64,000 nucleotides of DNA from Dyella sp. EPa41 (GCF_016586165.1 NZ_BCPR01000012.1:19546-83545); one strand, 5' to 3'; shown: positions 36,070 to 46,889, numbered from the stretch's first letter. The notes: generated by a model not told the origin, from the sequence alone. Made by a program: numbers and translations.

Positions 36070-37730
36070 CGCCGGCCCTCCATCGATATCTCCTCGACCA
36101 GGCGCGCCGCCAGCTCGGCGGGCGTGCCGGAATAACTGTTGAGGCGCTCGGCTTCAATGCCATGCACCATATCCGTGAAGTGCGAGTCGGGGGACGCCTG
36201 CACCCAGACCTGGCCGCCACGGTCGTAGATGGCCTGCGAGCCACCGAGCGCATCGTTGGCCTGTCCGGCGAACACGATCGCCAGCGCGTTGCGGCCGAAC
36301 ACATTGGCCGCCATGGTGAAGCTGGCATCGATCGGCGAGCTGCCCCGTCCGTCCTGCCCATCCAGCGGCTGCAGTTCGATGCGGCCGTCGCGCTGCACGC
36401 GCGCCTGCTGCCCGGCGGGCACCACGAGCACCTCGCCCATCCGCGCACGTGCGCCATGGGACGCCACGTTCACCGGCAGGCCGCAATGACCCGTCATCCG
36501 GTCAGCCACGGTTTCGGCGGAGGTGCCGCCCATGTGCTGGACATGCAGCACCGTGGCGCGCAGGTCCATGGGCAGTTGCGACAGGAACGAACAGACGGCA
36601 TCGGTGCTGTCGGCGGCGGCGCCAATCACCAGGATGCGGCTGATCGCGCCATCGAGATCCGACAGCACCATCTCGTGCCCGCCCTCATAGGCCTTGGGCG
36701 CGATGGCTTCTTCGATCGATACCAGTTCAAGCGTCATGCCCGGCTTGAGGAAGGAGTCCTCCTCGCTGCCGCCTTCCGGCGCCAGGTATTCCGCGGCGCT
36801 GAGTTTTTCGATGCCGAAATCGGCGGACTTGCCTGGCGTGACGGCGACCGCGACGGGCGCATCCTCTTCATCCACCAGCGACCAGCCCGACGCCGACCCC
36901 AGCAGGGAGGGCGAGCCTTTCGTGGTGGCCTCGCCGGTGACACCCGGCATGAACGAGTCATCCAGTGGCGACAACGAAAGATGATCGAGCTGGAACGACG
37001 GCATGACGCGCGAAGCCGGCTCCTGTGCCTCGAATTCGACCGGTGCCGGCCCTTGCGTGGCGAGCGTGTCGACGCCGAAGTGGCCATCGTGCAGCGGCGG
37101 CAGCTCGTCCTCGGTCACGAATTTGAGCGAACCGAAATCGTCTTCCGCGGCCTGCGGCTCATCGGCCGCCATCAGCGCCTCGAGTTCAGCGGCCAGCGTT
37201 TCCGCAACAGCCGTCGCCTCGCCGCTTTCGATCGTCGCCTCGGGCTCGGCCTGCGACCCGGCGATGTCCAGCAGCGGCTCCGGCTCGAACTCCGATGCGG
37301 CCATGGCCTGGAATGCATCCGGTTCGGCAGGCGCGACTTCGCTGACGACCGTTTCGGGCACCACGGCCGCATTGTGCGGACGCGGCGGATCCAGATCACC
37401 CTGCGCCATCACCTTCACCGCGAGATGGCGCGCCCAGCGGGCGCGATCCCAACCATCGAGCTTGCGGCTGGCCTGCGCGTCGTTGAACACCACGCGCGGA
37501 TAATCGCCATCGATCACGTCGTAGAGGCGGTCCAGTTCGTCCTCGGCCTCTTCGTCCAGGTTCACCACCAGCACCTGCGCGCCGGTAGTGTCCAGCAGGG
37601 TTTGGCTCAGCGTGGACATCGCGCCTTCGTGCACGATCCGCGCACCGCGCTCGCGGAGCGCTTCGCGCAGCTGGCCGCCCAGTTCCACATCGTCGAAGAA
37701 AAGCGCAACAGCGATCGACGACTCAGCCAT
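36066..37730 (-). CDS. chpB: CheB-like methylesterase homologue of the Chp system, apparently lacking the catalytic serine
   Basis: The 554-aa protein has an N-terminal receiver-like fold (residues 1-115, VALFFDDVELGGQLREAL, VLVVNLDEEAED), a long acidic linker (about 120-350), and a C-terminal CheB domain. In CheB the nucleophile lies in IGASTGG. Here the matching segment, at about residue 370, is IGAAADSTDAV, with alanine at the serine position. The histidine (HVQHMGGTSAETVADRM, about 397) and aspartate (FAGQANDALGG, about 492) remain. It therefore looks like a CheB homologue with impaired or no esterase activity. It overlaps chpA by 8 bp. Confidence 0.85.
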   Translation of the reverse strand: MAESSIAVALFFDDVELGGQLREALRERGARIVHEGAMSTLSQTLLDTTGAQVLVVNLDEEAEDELDRLYDVIDGDYPRVVFNDAQASRKLDGWDRARWARHLAVKVMAQGDLDPPRPHNAAVVPETVVSEVAPAEPDAFQAMAASEFEPEPLLDIAGSQAEPEATIESGEATAVAETLAAELEALMAADEPQAAEDDFGSLKFVTEDELPPLHDGHFGVDTLATQGPAPVEFEAQEPASRVMPSFQLDHLSLSPLDDSFMPGVTGEATTKGSPSLLGSASGWSLVDEEDAPVAVAVTPGKSADFGIEKLSAAEYLAPEGGSEEDSFLKPGMTLELVSIEEAIAPKAYEGGHEMVLSDLDGAISRILVIGAAADSTDAVCSFLSQLPMDLRATVLHVQHMGGTSAETVADRMTGHCGLPVNVASHGARARMGEVLVVPAGQQARVQRDGRIELQPLDGQDGRGSSPIDASFTMAANVFGRNALAIVFAGQANDALGGSQAIYDRGGQVWVQASPDSHFTDMVHGIEAERLNSYSGTPAELAARLVEEISMEGRR

Positions 37731-40700
37731 TGAGCGACTCCAGGGTGCGCTGCTCCAGCACCTCGCCGATCTGCGCCAGCAATTCGGCTTCCTGGTACGG
37801 CTTGCCGAGGTAGCGGTCCACGCCGATGTCGAACGCGCGCTGGCGATGCTTATCGCCGGTACGCGACGTGATCATGATGATCGGCACGTCGCGCAGACGC
37901 GGGTCGGCCTTCATGTGCGTCGCCAGCTCGTAGCCGTCCATGCGCGGCATCTCGATGTCGAGCAGCATCAGGTCGGGCACGCGGTCATGCAGCTTCTCGA
38001 GCGCGTCGACACCATCCTTCGCGGTGGTGACTTCGTACTCGTGGCGTTCCAGCACGCGGCCGGTGACCTTGCGCATGGTGATCGAGTCGTCGACCACCAT
38101 CACCAGCGGACGCACGCGCGGCTCTTCCACCACCGGCGTGGCGACGGCGCTGAGGCCTTCTTCCAGACGCTGCAGGCGACGGGCGGTGCCATGGCGGACC
38201 AGCGGGGCGAGATCGAGAATGATCAGCACCGAACCGTCGCCCATGATGGTCGCGCCGAGGATGCCCGGCACCGAACTCACCTGCGGGCCGACCGACTTCA
38301 CCACGATTTCGCGCGAGCCGATCACGGCGTCGATGCGGATCGCGGCGCGCAGGTCGCCCGAGCGCGTCAGCAGCAACGGGATCTGCTCTTCGTCGGTGGC
38401 GTGGCTGGCCGCGATGCCGAGCAGGTCGGACAAATCGTGGATGCTGTAGTCCTCGCCGGCATACGTAAACACCGGCTCGGCCTCGGCCACGCGCTCCGCC
38501 AGCTCCGACGGCGAGATGCGGGCCACGCCCTGCACCGAGGTCATCGGGATGGCGAAGGTGGCCTCGCCGATGCGCACCAGGATGGCCTGGGTGACGGCGA
38601 GGGTGAACGGCAGGCGCAGCACGAAGGTGGTGCCTTCGCCCGCCGTCGATTCGATCGACAGCGCGCCACCGAGCTGCTTGATTTCGTTCGCGACCACGTC
38701 CATGCCCACGCCGCGGCCGGCGAGCTGGGTCACGACGCTGGCCGTGGAGAAGCCCGGCTGCGTGATGAGCGCAAGCACCTGGTCGTCGCTGATGCGGGTA
38801 TCGGCACGGATCAGGCCGCGCTCGATGCCGCGCGTGCGGATCGCCTCGCGGTCCAGGCCGCGGCCGTCGTCGCTCACGCGCACCACCACCTCGGTGGCTT
38901 CGCGCGCCACGCGGATGCGCAGGGCGCCTTCTTCGGGCTTGCCCGCCTTGCGGCGTTCGGCCGGCGATTCGAAGCCGTGCACCACCGCGTTGCGCAGCAT
39001 GTGCTCGAACGGCGCCTTGATGCGGTCGAGCAGGTTGCGATCCATTTCGCCGTGAGCGCCTTCGACGTACAGCTGGGCGCTCTTGCCTTCTTCCTGCGCG
39101 GCCTGGCGCAGCGTGCGGCGCAGGTTCGGCACCATCGTGTCGAACGGCAGCATGCGGGTGCGCAGCAGGCCTTCCTGCAGCTCCGAGCTCACGCGCGACT
39201 GCTGGATCAGCAGCGTTTCCGCCTGTCGCGTGAGTTCGTCGAGCATGCCCTGGATGGACACCAGGTCGGATACCGACTCGGCCAGCGCGCGCGAGTACTG
39301 CTGCAACTGCGAGAAGCGGTCGAGCTCGAGCGGGTCGAACACCGCCATGCCCGCTTCGCGATGCTCGCGCTGGAAGCGTGCGATGATCTGCGCTTCGGTT
39401 TCGATTTCCAGCATGCGCAGCTGGCTGCGCAGGCGCTGCACGGTCTGGTCGAGTTCGACCAGGTTGAAGCGGTAACCGGCCACCTGCTGTTCGAGGCGCG
39501 AACGGTAGATCGCCACCTCGCCGGCGTGATTGACCAGCGTGTCGAGCAGTTCGGCGCGGACGCGGATCTGTTCCTGCGACGTGCTCGCGGCCTCTTCGCG
39601 CTCTTCCGGCAACAGCTCCGGCAGCTTGGCGCGTTCGGGGAACGGCACCCGCGTCGCCGACGCCGGCGCGGCGGACGCTTCGGAAGAGCCTTCGCCCATG
39701 CCGAGGAAGCGGTCGATCATCGCCTGCGGGTAAGCGATCGACTTGCCATGCGACACGCGCTGGACCAGACCATGCAGCAGGTCGAAGCCTGCCTCCAGCG
39801 CGGCGATCAGTTCGCCGAACTGCGCCGACTCCGGGTTCAACGGCTTTTCGAGCGCCGTTTCGATGGCGTGGGTAAGGTCGCCCACCGGCGCCATGCCGGC
39901 GATGCGCGCACCGCCCTTGAGCGTATGCAGGTCACGCTGCAGCTCGGCGAGGTGCGCCGACTCGGTCGGCTCCACGCGCCACTGCGCCAGCACGCCGTCG
40001 GAGTGGTCGAGGATTTCGCGGGCTTCTTCGATGAAGATTTCCAGCAGGTCGGGGTCGATCTGGCTGGGCGACACCATGCCCTCGCCGTCTTCGTCCTCGA
40101 CTTCCTGCGACGGCGCGGCCGTCTCTGCAGGCGCCGCGGCGACGGGCTCTTCGGCGACGGTCTCGGGCACCGGCTCCACGACAGCCTCAACCAGCGGCTC
40201 GATGGCGAACTCGGTGGCCGGAACCAGCGCTTCGATGCTTTCCTCGGTCACGTCGATGCCGGCGTCGACCGGCGCCATGTCCTCGGCCGCTTCGGGCTCT
40301 TCGGAAATCGCGGCGACGTCTTCGGCCGCCACGTGGAACGTGACGTTGGACGCCGCGTCCTCCGCGGCCTCGGCGGGCTCTTCGATCAACCCAAAGGCCA
40401 GGGCCTCGTCGAGATCGATTTCCTCGGCGACCAGGCCCTCTTCCAAGGGGTCAACCGCTTCGGCGGCAGGCGCGATCTCGAGCGACTCCACGTCGCCGAG
40501 CAGTTCGGCGTAGACGTCGGCAAACTGGTCTTCGTCCACACCGGCATTCGGCAAGGACAAGCCGACCGTCGACTCCGGCCCGGGCGCCACCGGCCCGGCC
40601 GGCGGCAAGTGCGCGTCGAGGTTGAATTCACCCAAGGCGGCGAGCAACTCGTCCGCGTAGTTGTCATTGGCCGACTCGGTCGGCGCGACCAGATTGGCAT

Positions 40701-43700
40701 CCCACTCGGCGCCGTGGCCGGAGGCATCCGAAAGCGCGGCATCGAGCGAAGCACCCAAGGCTTCTTCGTGTGCGCCCTCGCCCGCGGCGGCAACGCTGTC
40801 GAGTTCATCCGCATGCGGTTCGAACAGCACGTGGGCGACCTGCGGCTCGGGCTGGCTGTCGCGCAGCTCGGTCAGGCGCTGGATCAGGCCGTCGAGATCC
40901 GGCAACTGCGGCGACGGCGCGTCGAACTGGTTCATCACGTGGTCGACGGCATCCGCGCTCTGGCTGAGCAGGTAGACGCCTTCGGCCGACAGCGGCAAAC
41001 CGGCCGCGCGCAGGCGCTTGAGCAGGCTTTCCAGCGGGGACAGCAGCTGGGTGAGCAGCGGGATGTCGACCATGGCGATGGCGCCGTGCAGCGTATGCAC
41101 GGCACGCAGCAGGCCATCGTCGACGCGCAACTCGCCGTCGCCGCGATTGATGTTGGTGCGGATCGTGGCGAGGTACTGCGCCACTTCGCTGCGCAGGATT
41201 TCCAGTAGCACCGGATCGATCGGCGGCATCACCGGCGCTTCGATCAGATGATCTTCCGTTGCAACCGGCGCCTCCTCGACCGGCTCGATGCCAGCCAGGC
41301 TGTCCGACGGAATATCGGCTGCGGAGGCGCGGACGCGCGGTACGCGGCGGCGGACCACCCGGCGAACCGTTTCGGTGGCCATCGGAGCCACGTCGGCGAT
41401 ACGTGCGTCTTCCTGGCCGGCGGCAATGCGCTCGGCCGTGTCCATGATGGCAGCCACCGGCGCCGTCACGACGTTTTGGCCGGTCAGCGCGGCACGCAGT
41501 TGCGGCAAGGCATCGATGGCGGCCGAGACCACGGCCTGCACGCCTTCGTGCGGCGCGATCGACTGATCGAGCACGCGGTTGAGCATGTTCTCCACCTTCC
41601 AGGCGAACTCGCCCAGCAAGGTGGCGCCGACCAGGCGGCCCGAACCCTTCAACGTATGGAACGAGCGACGAATCGAGGTGAGCTCGTCCAGTCGCGTCGG
41701 ATCGACCAGCCACGCCTGGCGGGCGGCATGCAGGCTGTCGATCTCTTCCTGCATTTCCTCCAGGAAGATGTCGCGGATGTCGTCGTCGATGCCGGCGGTG
41801 CTGGTGTGGAAGCCGGCGTCGACAGCAGTGGAGCCTGCGACCGGCACCTCTTCGACGATTTCTTCTTCGATCTCGATCCAGTCGTCTTCACCGGCGCCCA
41901 CGACTTCCTGCGGGCTGATGTGCTCGCTGTCGGCGAGGCGCAGGCCGGTGATTTCGTGCGGCGCCGGTTCCGGCGTCTCGCTGTGGCCCACGACCAGGCC
42001 AGACAGATCCTCGCCATGGGCGAGGCTCACGCTCTCGGTCAATTCCGGCTGGTTGGCCAACGCGGCGGCCAGCGCCGCCTCGGCCGTCTTGGCGACGTGC
42101 TCCGGCGCGTCATCCAGCTCGTCGTGTTCGACGACGCGTGCCGCCGGCGGCGGCCAGTAGCCGAGCGTGCTCAGGCTGTGCTCGGCGACGTCGAGAATGT
42201 GTTCCAGCCCGCCACGATGTTCGCGTGCGGCCTCGAGGTAGTACTCCAGCGCGGCCAGCGCGTCGGCCAGATGATCCATCTGCGCGCTGCTGGGCACGCG
42301 ACGGTCGGCGAGAAGCTCGTTGCCGACGAAGCGGCCGATGCCTTCGGCGAGCTCCGCCGGGCGTGGCGCCGACAACATGCGCATGGCGCCGGCGACTTCA
42401 TCCATCAGCGTGGCGACGTCGGCCAGTTGCTGCGGCTGCCAGCCCGACTCCACGTAGGCGACGATCGCGTCCTTCACCTTGCCGGTGTTGGCCGTGGCCT
42501 CGTGCATCAACGTGGCGAGGATATGGCGCGCCTCGCTGCGCGGCAGCATGGCGGTGGCGCTTTCGGGCACGTGTTCGTCTTCGGCGCCCAGGCTTTCGAT
42601 GTGGTCGTCGAGCGAAGCCTCCACGTACAGCAGCGCACCGGCGACGTCGAGCAGCAGCTCTTCGTCGGGCGCACGCACGCGGTTGGCGATTTCATCCAGC
42701 ACGCGGCGCTGTTCGTTGACCACGCGGCGCGGCACGCCCAGGGCGAGCATGCCCAGCGTGTCACCCACGCGCTCCAGCACCTCGGTCTGGCTGGCGAGCT
42801 GGGCCGGGTCGGCGTCGGCCTGGCGCAGGAACAGGTCCAGCGCCTCCTTCACGCGCAGAAGGTCGTCCTTCAGCGCCTTGGCGACGGAATCGAGCAGGGC
42901 GCGGTTGTGGCCCGACATCGAGCCGCGCGCGTGCTCGACTTCGCTCGCCTCCGGCAGCAGCGCGTCGAGCGCATAGGTCTGGCGCAGCTGCTCCATGCGC
43001 GGGCTGCCCTGGCGGACCTGGCCCACGACGTACAACAGCTTGCGCGCGAGTTCGTCGGCGTCGCCGCCACGCAGGCTCGCTTCGCCATGTTCGACCAGCT
43101 GGCGGATGCTGCGATCGACCTTGCCGATCAGCTGGCGTACTTCACCCGCCTGACCCTTCAGCGCGCCATGCTGCACGCCCTCGAGCACGCCGGCGGCGAT
43201 CCACCACAGGCGGCGGCCCGGCACGCTCTGGCAGCGCGCGGTGATGGCGTCCAGCGTCTGGATCATGCCTCCCAGCTGCTGGTCGTTGCCCTGGCCACGG
43301 AACCAGCCGAGCAGCTGCTGCTGGAAACGCAGGCGCAGCGTGGTGATCTCGCTGCGCTGGCGTTCCACCGAGATGGTCTGCGGCGCGTGCGGGGCCTGCG
43401 GCGGCAGCACGACTTCCAGGTCCGGCGTGAACAGCGCCGACTCGTGCAGCGCCTGCTGGCCACGACTGGAACGCAAGTCGTTGAGCAGCGGCAGCAGCAC
43501 CACCGGCACGTCGCGATGACCGCCGGAAAGGCGTTCGAGGTAATCGGGCAGCTGCATCAGGCCGCGCATCAGCGCGGCGTAGGCTTCCTCGCGATCGGCC
43601 ACGTGGTCTTCGAGCAGCGAGATGGAGAGTGTCTCCATCTCTTCGGTGACCATCGCCGCGCCATACAGCTCGACCATGCGCAGCGTGCCCTGCACCTGGT

Positions 43701-43851
43701 GCAGGCTGTCCGCACAGGAGCGCATCGCATCGCGGTTGCCCGGATTGTCGACGTAGGACTCCAACGCCTCGCGGGCGACCGAGAGCGTCTCGTCGAGCTC
43801 GGGCTTGACCCACTGCAGGGTGGTGAAATCGATGTTGTCTTGAAGTCTCAT
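37723..43851 (-). CDS. chpA: Hybrid chemosensory histidine kinase ChpA/PilL with multiple Hpt domains
   Basis: The 2042-aa CheA-like kinase drives type IV pilus (twitching) signalling. Hpt-like modules lie along the N-terminal half, with candidate phospho-histidines near residue 51 (DSLHQVQGTLRMV), 732 (SFHTLKGSGRLVG), 919 (AVHTLHGAIAMVD) and 1309 (DLHTLKGGARIAGM). At least one further module is degenerate (DEVAGAMRML). Next come the dimerisation region near 1430, HATPase (MLRNAVVHGFESP near 1617, SDDGRGLDREAI), a CheW domain (about 1760-1870) and a C-terminal receiver (phospho-Asp in LMLLDIEMPRMDGYEL, from about 1913). Acidic linkers join the modules. It overlaps chpB by 8 bp and lies after pilJ across a 346-bp gap that holds a MITE-like element. 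Confidence 0.95.
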   Translation of the reverse strand: MRLQDNIDFTTLQWVKPELDETLSVAREALESYVDNPGNRDAMRSCADSLHQVQGTLRMVELYGAAMVTEEMETLSISLLEDHVADREEAYAALMRGLMQLPDYLERLSGGHRDVPVVLLPLLNDLRSSRGQQALHESALFTPDLEVVLPPQAPHAPQTISVERQRSEITTLRLRFQQQLLGWFRGQGNDQQLGGMIQTLDAITARCQSVPGRRLWWIAAGVLEGVQHGALKGQAGEVRQLIGKVDRSIRQLVEHGEASLRGGDADELARKLLYVVGQVRQGSPRMEQLRQTYALDALLPEASEVEHARGSMSGHNRALLDSVAKALKDDLLRVKEALDLFLRQADADPAQLASQTEVLERVGDTLGMLALGVPRRVVNEQRRVLDEIANRVRAPDEELLLDVAGALLYVEASLDDHIESLGAEDEHVPESATAMLPRSEARHILATLMHEATANTGKVKDAIVAYVESGWQPQQLADVATLMDEVAGAMRMLSAPRPAELAEGIGRFVGNELLADRRVPSSAQMDHLADALAALEYYLEAAREHRGGLEHILDVAEHSLSTLGYWPPPAARVVEHDELDDAPEHVAKTAEAALAAALANQPELTESVSLAHGEDLSGLVVGHSETPEPAPHEITGLRLADSEHISPQEVVGAGEDDWIEIEEEIVEEVPVAGSTAVDAGFHTSTAGIDDDIRDIFLEEMQEEIDSLHAARQAWLVDPTRLDELTSIRRSFHTLKGSGRLVGATLLGEFAWKVENMLNRVLDQSIAPHEGVQAVVSAAIDALPQLRAALTGQNVVTAPVAAIMDTAERIAAGQEDARIADVAPMATETVRRVVRRRVPRVRASAADIPSDSLAGIEPVEEAPVATEDHLIEAPVMPPIDPVLLEILRSEVAQYLATIRTNINRGDGELRVDDGLLRAVHTLHGAIAMVDIPLLTQLLSPLESLLKRLRAAGLPLSAEGVYLLSQSADAVDHVMNQFDAPSPQLPDLDGLIQRLTELRDSQPEPQVAHVLFEPHADELDSVAAAGEGAHEEALGASLDAALSDASGHGAEWDANLVAPTESANDNYADELLAALGEFNLDAHLPPAGPVAPGPESTVGLSLPNAGVDEDQFADVYAELLGDVESLEIAPAAEAVDPLEEGLVAEEIDLDEALAFGLIEEPAEAAEDAASNVTFHVAAEDVAAISEEPEAAEDMAPVDAGIDVTEESIEALVPATEFAIEPLVEAVVEPVPETVAEEPVAAAPAETAAPSQEVEDEDGEGMVSPSQIDPDLLEIFIEEAREILDHSDGVLAQWRVEPTESAHLAELQRDLHTLKGGARIAGMAPVGDLTHAIETALEKPLNPESAQFGELIAALEAGFDLLHGLVQRVSHGKSIAYPQAMIDRFLGMGEGSSEASAAPASATRVPFPERAKLPELLPEEREEAASTSQEQIRVRAELLDTLVNHAGEVAIYRSRLEQQVAGYRFNLVELDQTVQRLRSQLRMLEIETEAQIIARFQREHREAGMAVFDPLELDRFSQLQQYSRALAESVSDLVSIQGMLDELTRQAETLLIQQSRVSSELQEGLLRTRMLPFDTMVPNLRRTLRQAAQEEGKSAQLYVEGAHGEMDRNLLDRIKAPFEHMLRNAVVHGFESPAERRKAGKPEEGALRIRVAREATEVVVRVSDDGRGLDREAIRTRGIERGLIRADTRISDDQVLALITQPGFSTASVVTQLAGRGVGMDVVANEIKQLGGALSIESTAGEGTTFVLRLPFTLAVTQAILVRIGEATFAIPMTSVQGVARISPSELAERVAEAEPVFTYAGEDYSIHDLSDLLGIAASHATDEEQIPLLLTRSGDLRAAIRIDAVIGSREIVVKSVGPQVSSVPGILGATIMGDGSVLIILDLAPLVRHGTARRLQRLEEGLSAVATPVVEEPRVRPLVMVVDDSITMRKVTGRVLERHEYEVTTAKDGVDALEKLHDRVPDLMLLDIEMPRMDGYELATHMKADPRLRDVPIIMITSRTGDKHRQRAFDIGVDRYLGKPYQEAELLAQIGEVLEQRTLESLNG

Positions 43852-44197
43852 GCGCCCCTCTCAGCGGCCACGTAACGCTTTGTCACGCAACCGGCGAGGT
43901 TGCCCCCTGTGAAAATCGTTATTAGAGCCTGAACTATGTCTTTCCATTGCCCGCGTTGGTCATCTGCGCTTGCCAGGGAGTGATGCGTGGTGCCGCACCT
44001 GACGGGTAGTCAGGTCAAGCCGCGCACGACTTCCTGCCGGGAGCCGATGGCCAACCCTCCGGGCCAGGTCTGTTTGCCCGCCATCCTGCGTCATCACTCG
44101 GTCGTGTATCGACATACATTCCCTCGTTCTTCCTTGTCTGGCAGGCAAACCGGTTCTGGCGCGGGCAATGGGAAGACATGGTTCAGGCCCTCCCTAC
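43852..44197. other. chpA-pilJ intergenic gap
   Basis: This 346-bp gap breaks an otherwise tight operon. Most of it is the inverted-repeat-bounded element at 43924-44191. The remaining 72 bp before chpA contain no clear promoter hexamers. Short open frames here encode nothing recognisable. Confidence 0.6.
43924..44191. mobile_element. MITE-like element, family A copy 1
   Basis: A 268-bp element bounded by terminal inverted repeats. The left AGAGCCTGAACTATGTCTTT (43924 onward, extending to GCCCGCG at 43955) pairs with the right end at 44160-44191, with only a few mismatches over about 30 bp. An internal 65-bp core at 44088-44152 (starting GCGTCATCACTCGGTCGTG) is 54/65 identical to family copy 2 at 50800-50864. 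No transposase and no clear target duplication are visible. It starts 6 bp past the pilJ stop. Confidence 0.75.
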
Positions 44198-46228
44198 TCA
44201 ACCCGGCAGCTTGAAGTGCGCCACCGAACGACGCAGGTCGCTCGCCAGCTGCGCCAGGTAACCAATCGAATCGGCCGTCTGGCTTGCACCCTGCGAGGTC
44301 TGCGAGGTGATTTCCTGGATCGCATTCATCGATACCGAAATATCGGTTGCCGCGGTCGACTGCTGGCGCGCCTGCGTGGAGATGTTTTGAATCAGCGCGG
44401 ACAGGTCGTGCGACACGCGCTCGATGTCGCCCAGTGCGCTGCCCGCGTCCTCCGCGAGTCGGGCACCGGCCACCACTTCCGCGGTGGTCTGTTCCATCGA
44501 GTTCACCGCCTCGTTGGTGTCGGACTGAATCGTCTGCACCAGCGTTTCGATTCGCTTCGTCGCGCTCGCGGAGCGTTCCGCGAGGCGCTGCACTTCGTCC
44601 GCCACGACCGCGAAGCCGCGACCCGCTTCACCCGCCGAAGCCGCCTGGATGGCAGCGTTCAAGGCGAGGATGTTGGTCTGCTCGGCAATGTCGTTGATCA
44701 GTTCCACGATCGAGCCGATTTCCTGCGACGATTCACCCAGACGCTTGATTCGCTTCGATGTTTCCTGGATCTGGTCGCGGATCGAGTCCATGCCCGAAAT
44801 CGTCTCGCGCACCACTTCGGCGCCGCGCGAGGCGATTTTCACCGAGCGCTCGGCCACGTCGGCCGACTCGGCGGAGTCCTTGGACACCGTATCCATCAGG
44901 CTCGCGATCTGGTTGATCGCGGTGGTGGCGGTGCTGATCCGCTGGGCCTGGTGCTGCGCGGATTCGGCCAGGTGGCGCGCGGTGGTCTGCGTTTCCTGGG
45001 CCGAGGACGACACCTGCTCCGAGGTTTCGTTGATCGTCGTCACCAGGGTGCGCAACTCGTCGATGGCGTAGTTCACCGAGTCGGCGATGGCGCCCGTGAT
45101 GTCCTCGGTCACCGTGGTCTTGACGGTCAGGTCACCTTCGGCGAGCGAACCCATTTCGTCCAGCAGGCGCATGATGGCCTCCTGGTTGCGCTGGTTGAGT
45201 TCGGTCGATTCCTGGAAGCGGCGGCGCTGGTCGGCCACGAGCTGGACCACGAGGACGATCAGGAAGGCCGCTGCGCCGATCGCGCCGAGCACGCCCCACC
45301 ACAGGTTGGGGAACAGTCGGCGGGTCGGCAGCTTGGCGATCTGGTCAGCGAGTTCGTTGGCGCGCAACAGCACGTTCTGCGAGTCGAGCGAGGCCTGGTT
45401 GCCAGCGCGCTTCACGTCGGTGAGGCCGCCTGCGGCGCCGACCAGCTTGCCGACCGGATCCTGCAGGTTGTCCCACTGCGTCTGCATGTCAGTGAGGATC
45501 TTGCGCGCGTTGGCGTCGCCCATGGCGCGCACGCCCACTTCGGCGTTGCCTTCGAGCAGGCCCTTGAGCACCGAACCGTAGAGCTGGCCATCACGCGCCA
45601 GGCCGTCGGCGGCGGGCTGCGAGGCGTCGCCACCCTGCAGCACTTCCTGCACTCGGCGGATCATGCGGTCGGCCAGGAGCATCTGGCGGGCGGAGGTATA
45701 GGTCTGTTCCGCGCTGCCGCCGCGCTGCTGCAGGATGTTCACCACCTGCTCCATGCTGGAGTTCAGCAGCGGCAGGTCGCGCGACAGGGTGCCGGCACGC
45801 TGGGCCGAATCCACCACCAGCGCCTTGTTGGAGAGGATCTTGCCGATGTCGGCGTCGAGCTGTCCCCAGGCATTGCCCAGCGCGGCGACGGCGCGACCGG
45901 CCGGCGTGGCGTTGTTGTCGGCATAGGGCTTCAGGCCGCCCTTTTCGTCGCCCTTGATCAGGCGCTGCACGGCCGAGTCGATGGCGTTGCGGTTGGTTTC
46001 CAATTCCTTGAAGGAATCGACGTTACCGTCCGCGGCCTCGAGCGCATATTTGGCCGTCTGCTGCGACAACACCTGGATCTGGGTGGTCAGACCCACGGCC
46101 TGGGTGTCCTCGCGGCCCCTCAACGTGAGCATGACGAAGTCCACACCCGTGAAACCGAACGCGATGATCAGGGCAATGATGAGGCCCGTATAGCCTCTTT
46201 CCTTGCCCACGCCCCCTGTAGTGCTCAT
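44198..46228 (-). CDS. pilJ: Type IV pilus methyl-accepting chemoreceptor PilJ
   Basis: The 676-aa receptor has an N-terminal helix ([20 protein letters not shown]) and a periplasmic region with two PilJ-type helical modules. A second membrane helix ([20 protein letters not shown]), a HAMP-like segment and the cytoplasmic coiled-coil follow. The conserved hairpin tip is [20 protein letters not shown] followed by [18 protein letters not shown]. PilJ detects pilus or surface-linked cues and controls ChpA through PilI. The ATG at 46228 has GAGGTG 6 bp upstream; a GTG three codons earlier lies inside that ribosome site, so it is rejected. Order pilG-H-I-J-chpA is as in Pseudomonas. Confidence 0.96.
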   Translation of the reverse strand: MSTTGGVGKERGYTGLIIALIIAFGFTGVDFVMLTLRGREDTQAVGLTTQIQVLSQQTAKYALEAADGNVDSFKELETNRNAIDSAVQRLIKGDEKGGLKPYADNNATPAGRAVAALGNAWGQLDADIGKILSNKALVVDSAQRAGTLSRDLPLLNSSMEQVVNILQQRGGSAEQTYTSARQMLLADRMIRRVQEVLQGGDASQPAADGLARDGQLYGSVLKGLLEGNAEVGVRAMGDANARKILTDMQTQWDNLQDPVGKLVGAAGGLTDVKRAGNQASLDSQNVLLRANELADQIAKLPTRRLFPNLWWGVLGAIGAAAFLIVLVVQLVADQRRRFQESTELNQRNQEAIMRLLDEMGSLAEGDLTVKTTVTEDITGAIADSVNYAIDELRTLVTTINETSEQVSSSAQETQTTARHLAESAQHQAQRISTATTAINQIASLMDTVSKDSAESADVAERSVKIASRGAEVVRETISGMDSIRDQIQETSKRIKRLGESSQEIGSIVELINDIAEQTNILALNAAIQAASAGEAGRGFAVVADEVQRLAERSASATKRIETLVQTIQSDTNEAVNSMEQTTAEVVAGARLAEDAGSALGDIERVSHDLSALIQNISTQARQQSTAATDISVSMNAIQEITSQTSQGASQTADSIGYLAQLASDLRRSVAHFKLPG

Positions 46229-46342
46229 TTCGTTCACCTCGCCCGTCTACACCTTGCCGCCCTTGTCGGAAGGTGTCGGTACATCGCCCTGAATCCGGCC
46301 TCACACGGCACCGGTCCTACTTATGTTCCAACGTTTTGCCCG

Positions 46343-46882
46343 TCAGGCCGCGGCCTGGCGGAAATCCGGTGCACGTACCAACTTGCCCATGCTGAATACC
46401 GCCAGCTGGGGTTCGCCCACGCGCTCGTCGACGAAACGCGACAGGCGCGGATCTTCTTCCTGCTGCGCATTGCGGCGCTGTTCGGCGTCCACCGTGCGCT
46501 GGCCGAACACCTCGTCGACCACCAGCGCCACGTTGCCGCCGCCCTGCCGGACGATCAGCAGGCGGGTGCGCTCGGTGTGCTGGGTGCGCTCGCCAAACAG
46601 GAAGCGTGCCAGGTCGATCACCGGCACCAGGTTGCCGCGGACGTTGGCCACGCCCATCAGCCAGGCCTGCGTGCCGGGAACCTGTGTCATGGCCGGAACC
46701 GCCAGCAGTTCGCTGATCTCGTCGATGCCGCTGACGAAGAGGCGACTGCCCGCGCGGAAGCCGATGCCGCGCCAGAGGCCCGGCGCTTCCAGCTTCTCCG
46801 GCGTGCCCGAGGCATGCGCCAGCGACAACTGCTCATACCTGGCAAGGATTTCGAAGGGCGAAAGCGCGGCCGTCTGGGTCAT
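46343..46882 (-). CDS. pilI: CheW-like adaptor PilI
   Basis: The 179-aa CheW-domain protein couples PilJ to ChpA. Visible family segments are LWRGIGFRAGSRLFVSGIDE, WLMGVANVRGNLVPVIDLAR and NVALVVDEVFGQR. The start at 46882 gives MTQTAALSPFEILARYEQLS. It is 7 bp after pilH and 115 bp before pilJ. Confidence 0.94.
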   Translation of the reverse strand: MTQTAALSPFEILARYEQLSLAHASGTPEKLEAPGLWRGIGFRAGSRLFVSGIDEISELLAVPAMTQVPGTQAWLMGVANVRGNLVPVIDLARFLFGERTQHTERTRLLIVRQGGGNVALVVDEVFGQRTVDAEQRRNAQQEEDPRLSRFVDERVGEPQLAVFSMGKLVRAPDFRQAAA

Positions 46883-46889
46883 CGTCGCC

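Noticed and set aside
37588..43875. Very long plus-strand open frames opposite chpA (1206 and 875 codons)
   Set aside because: They mirror the codon structure of chpA in GC-rich DNA, are rich in Arg/His/Gln/Ala without domains, and the minus-strand product is a well-conserved kinase.
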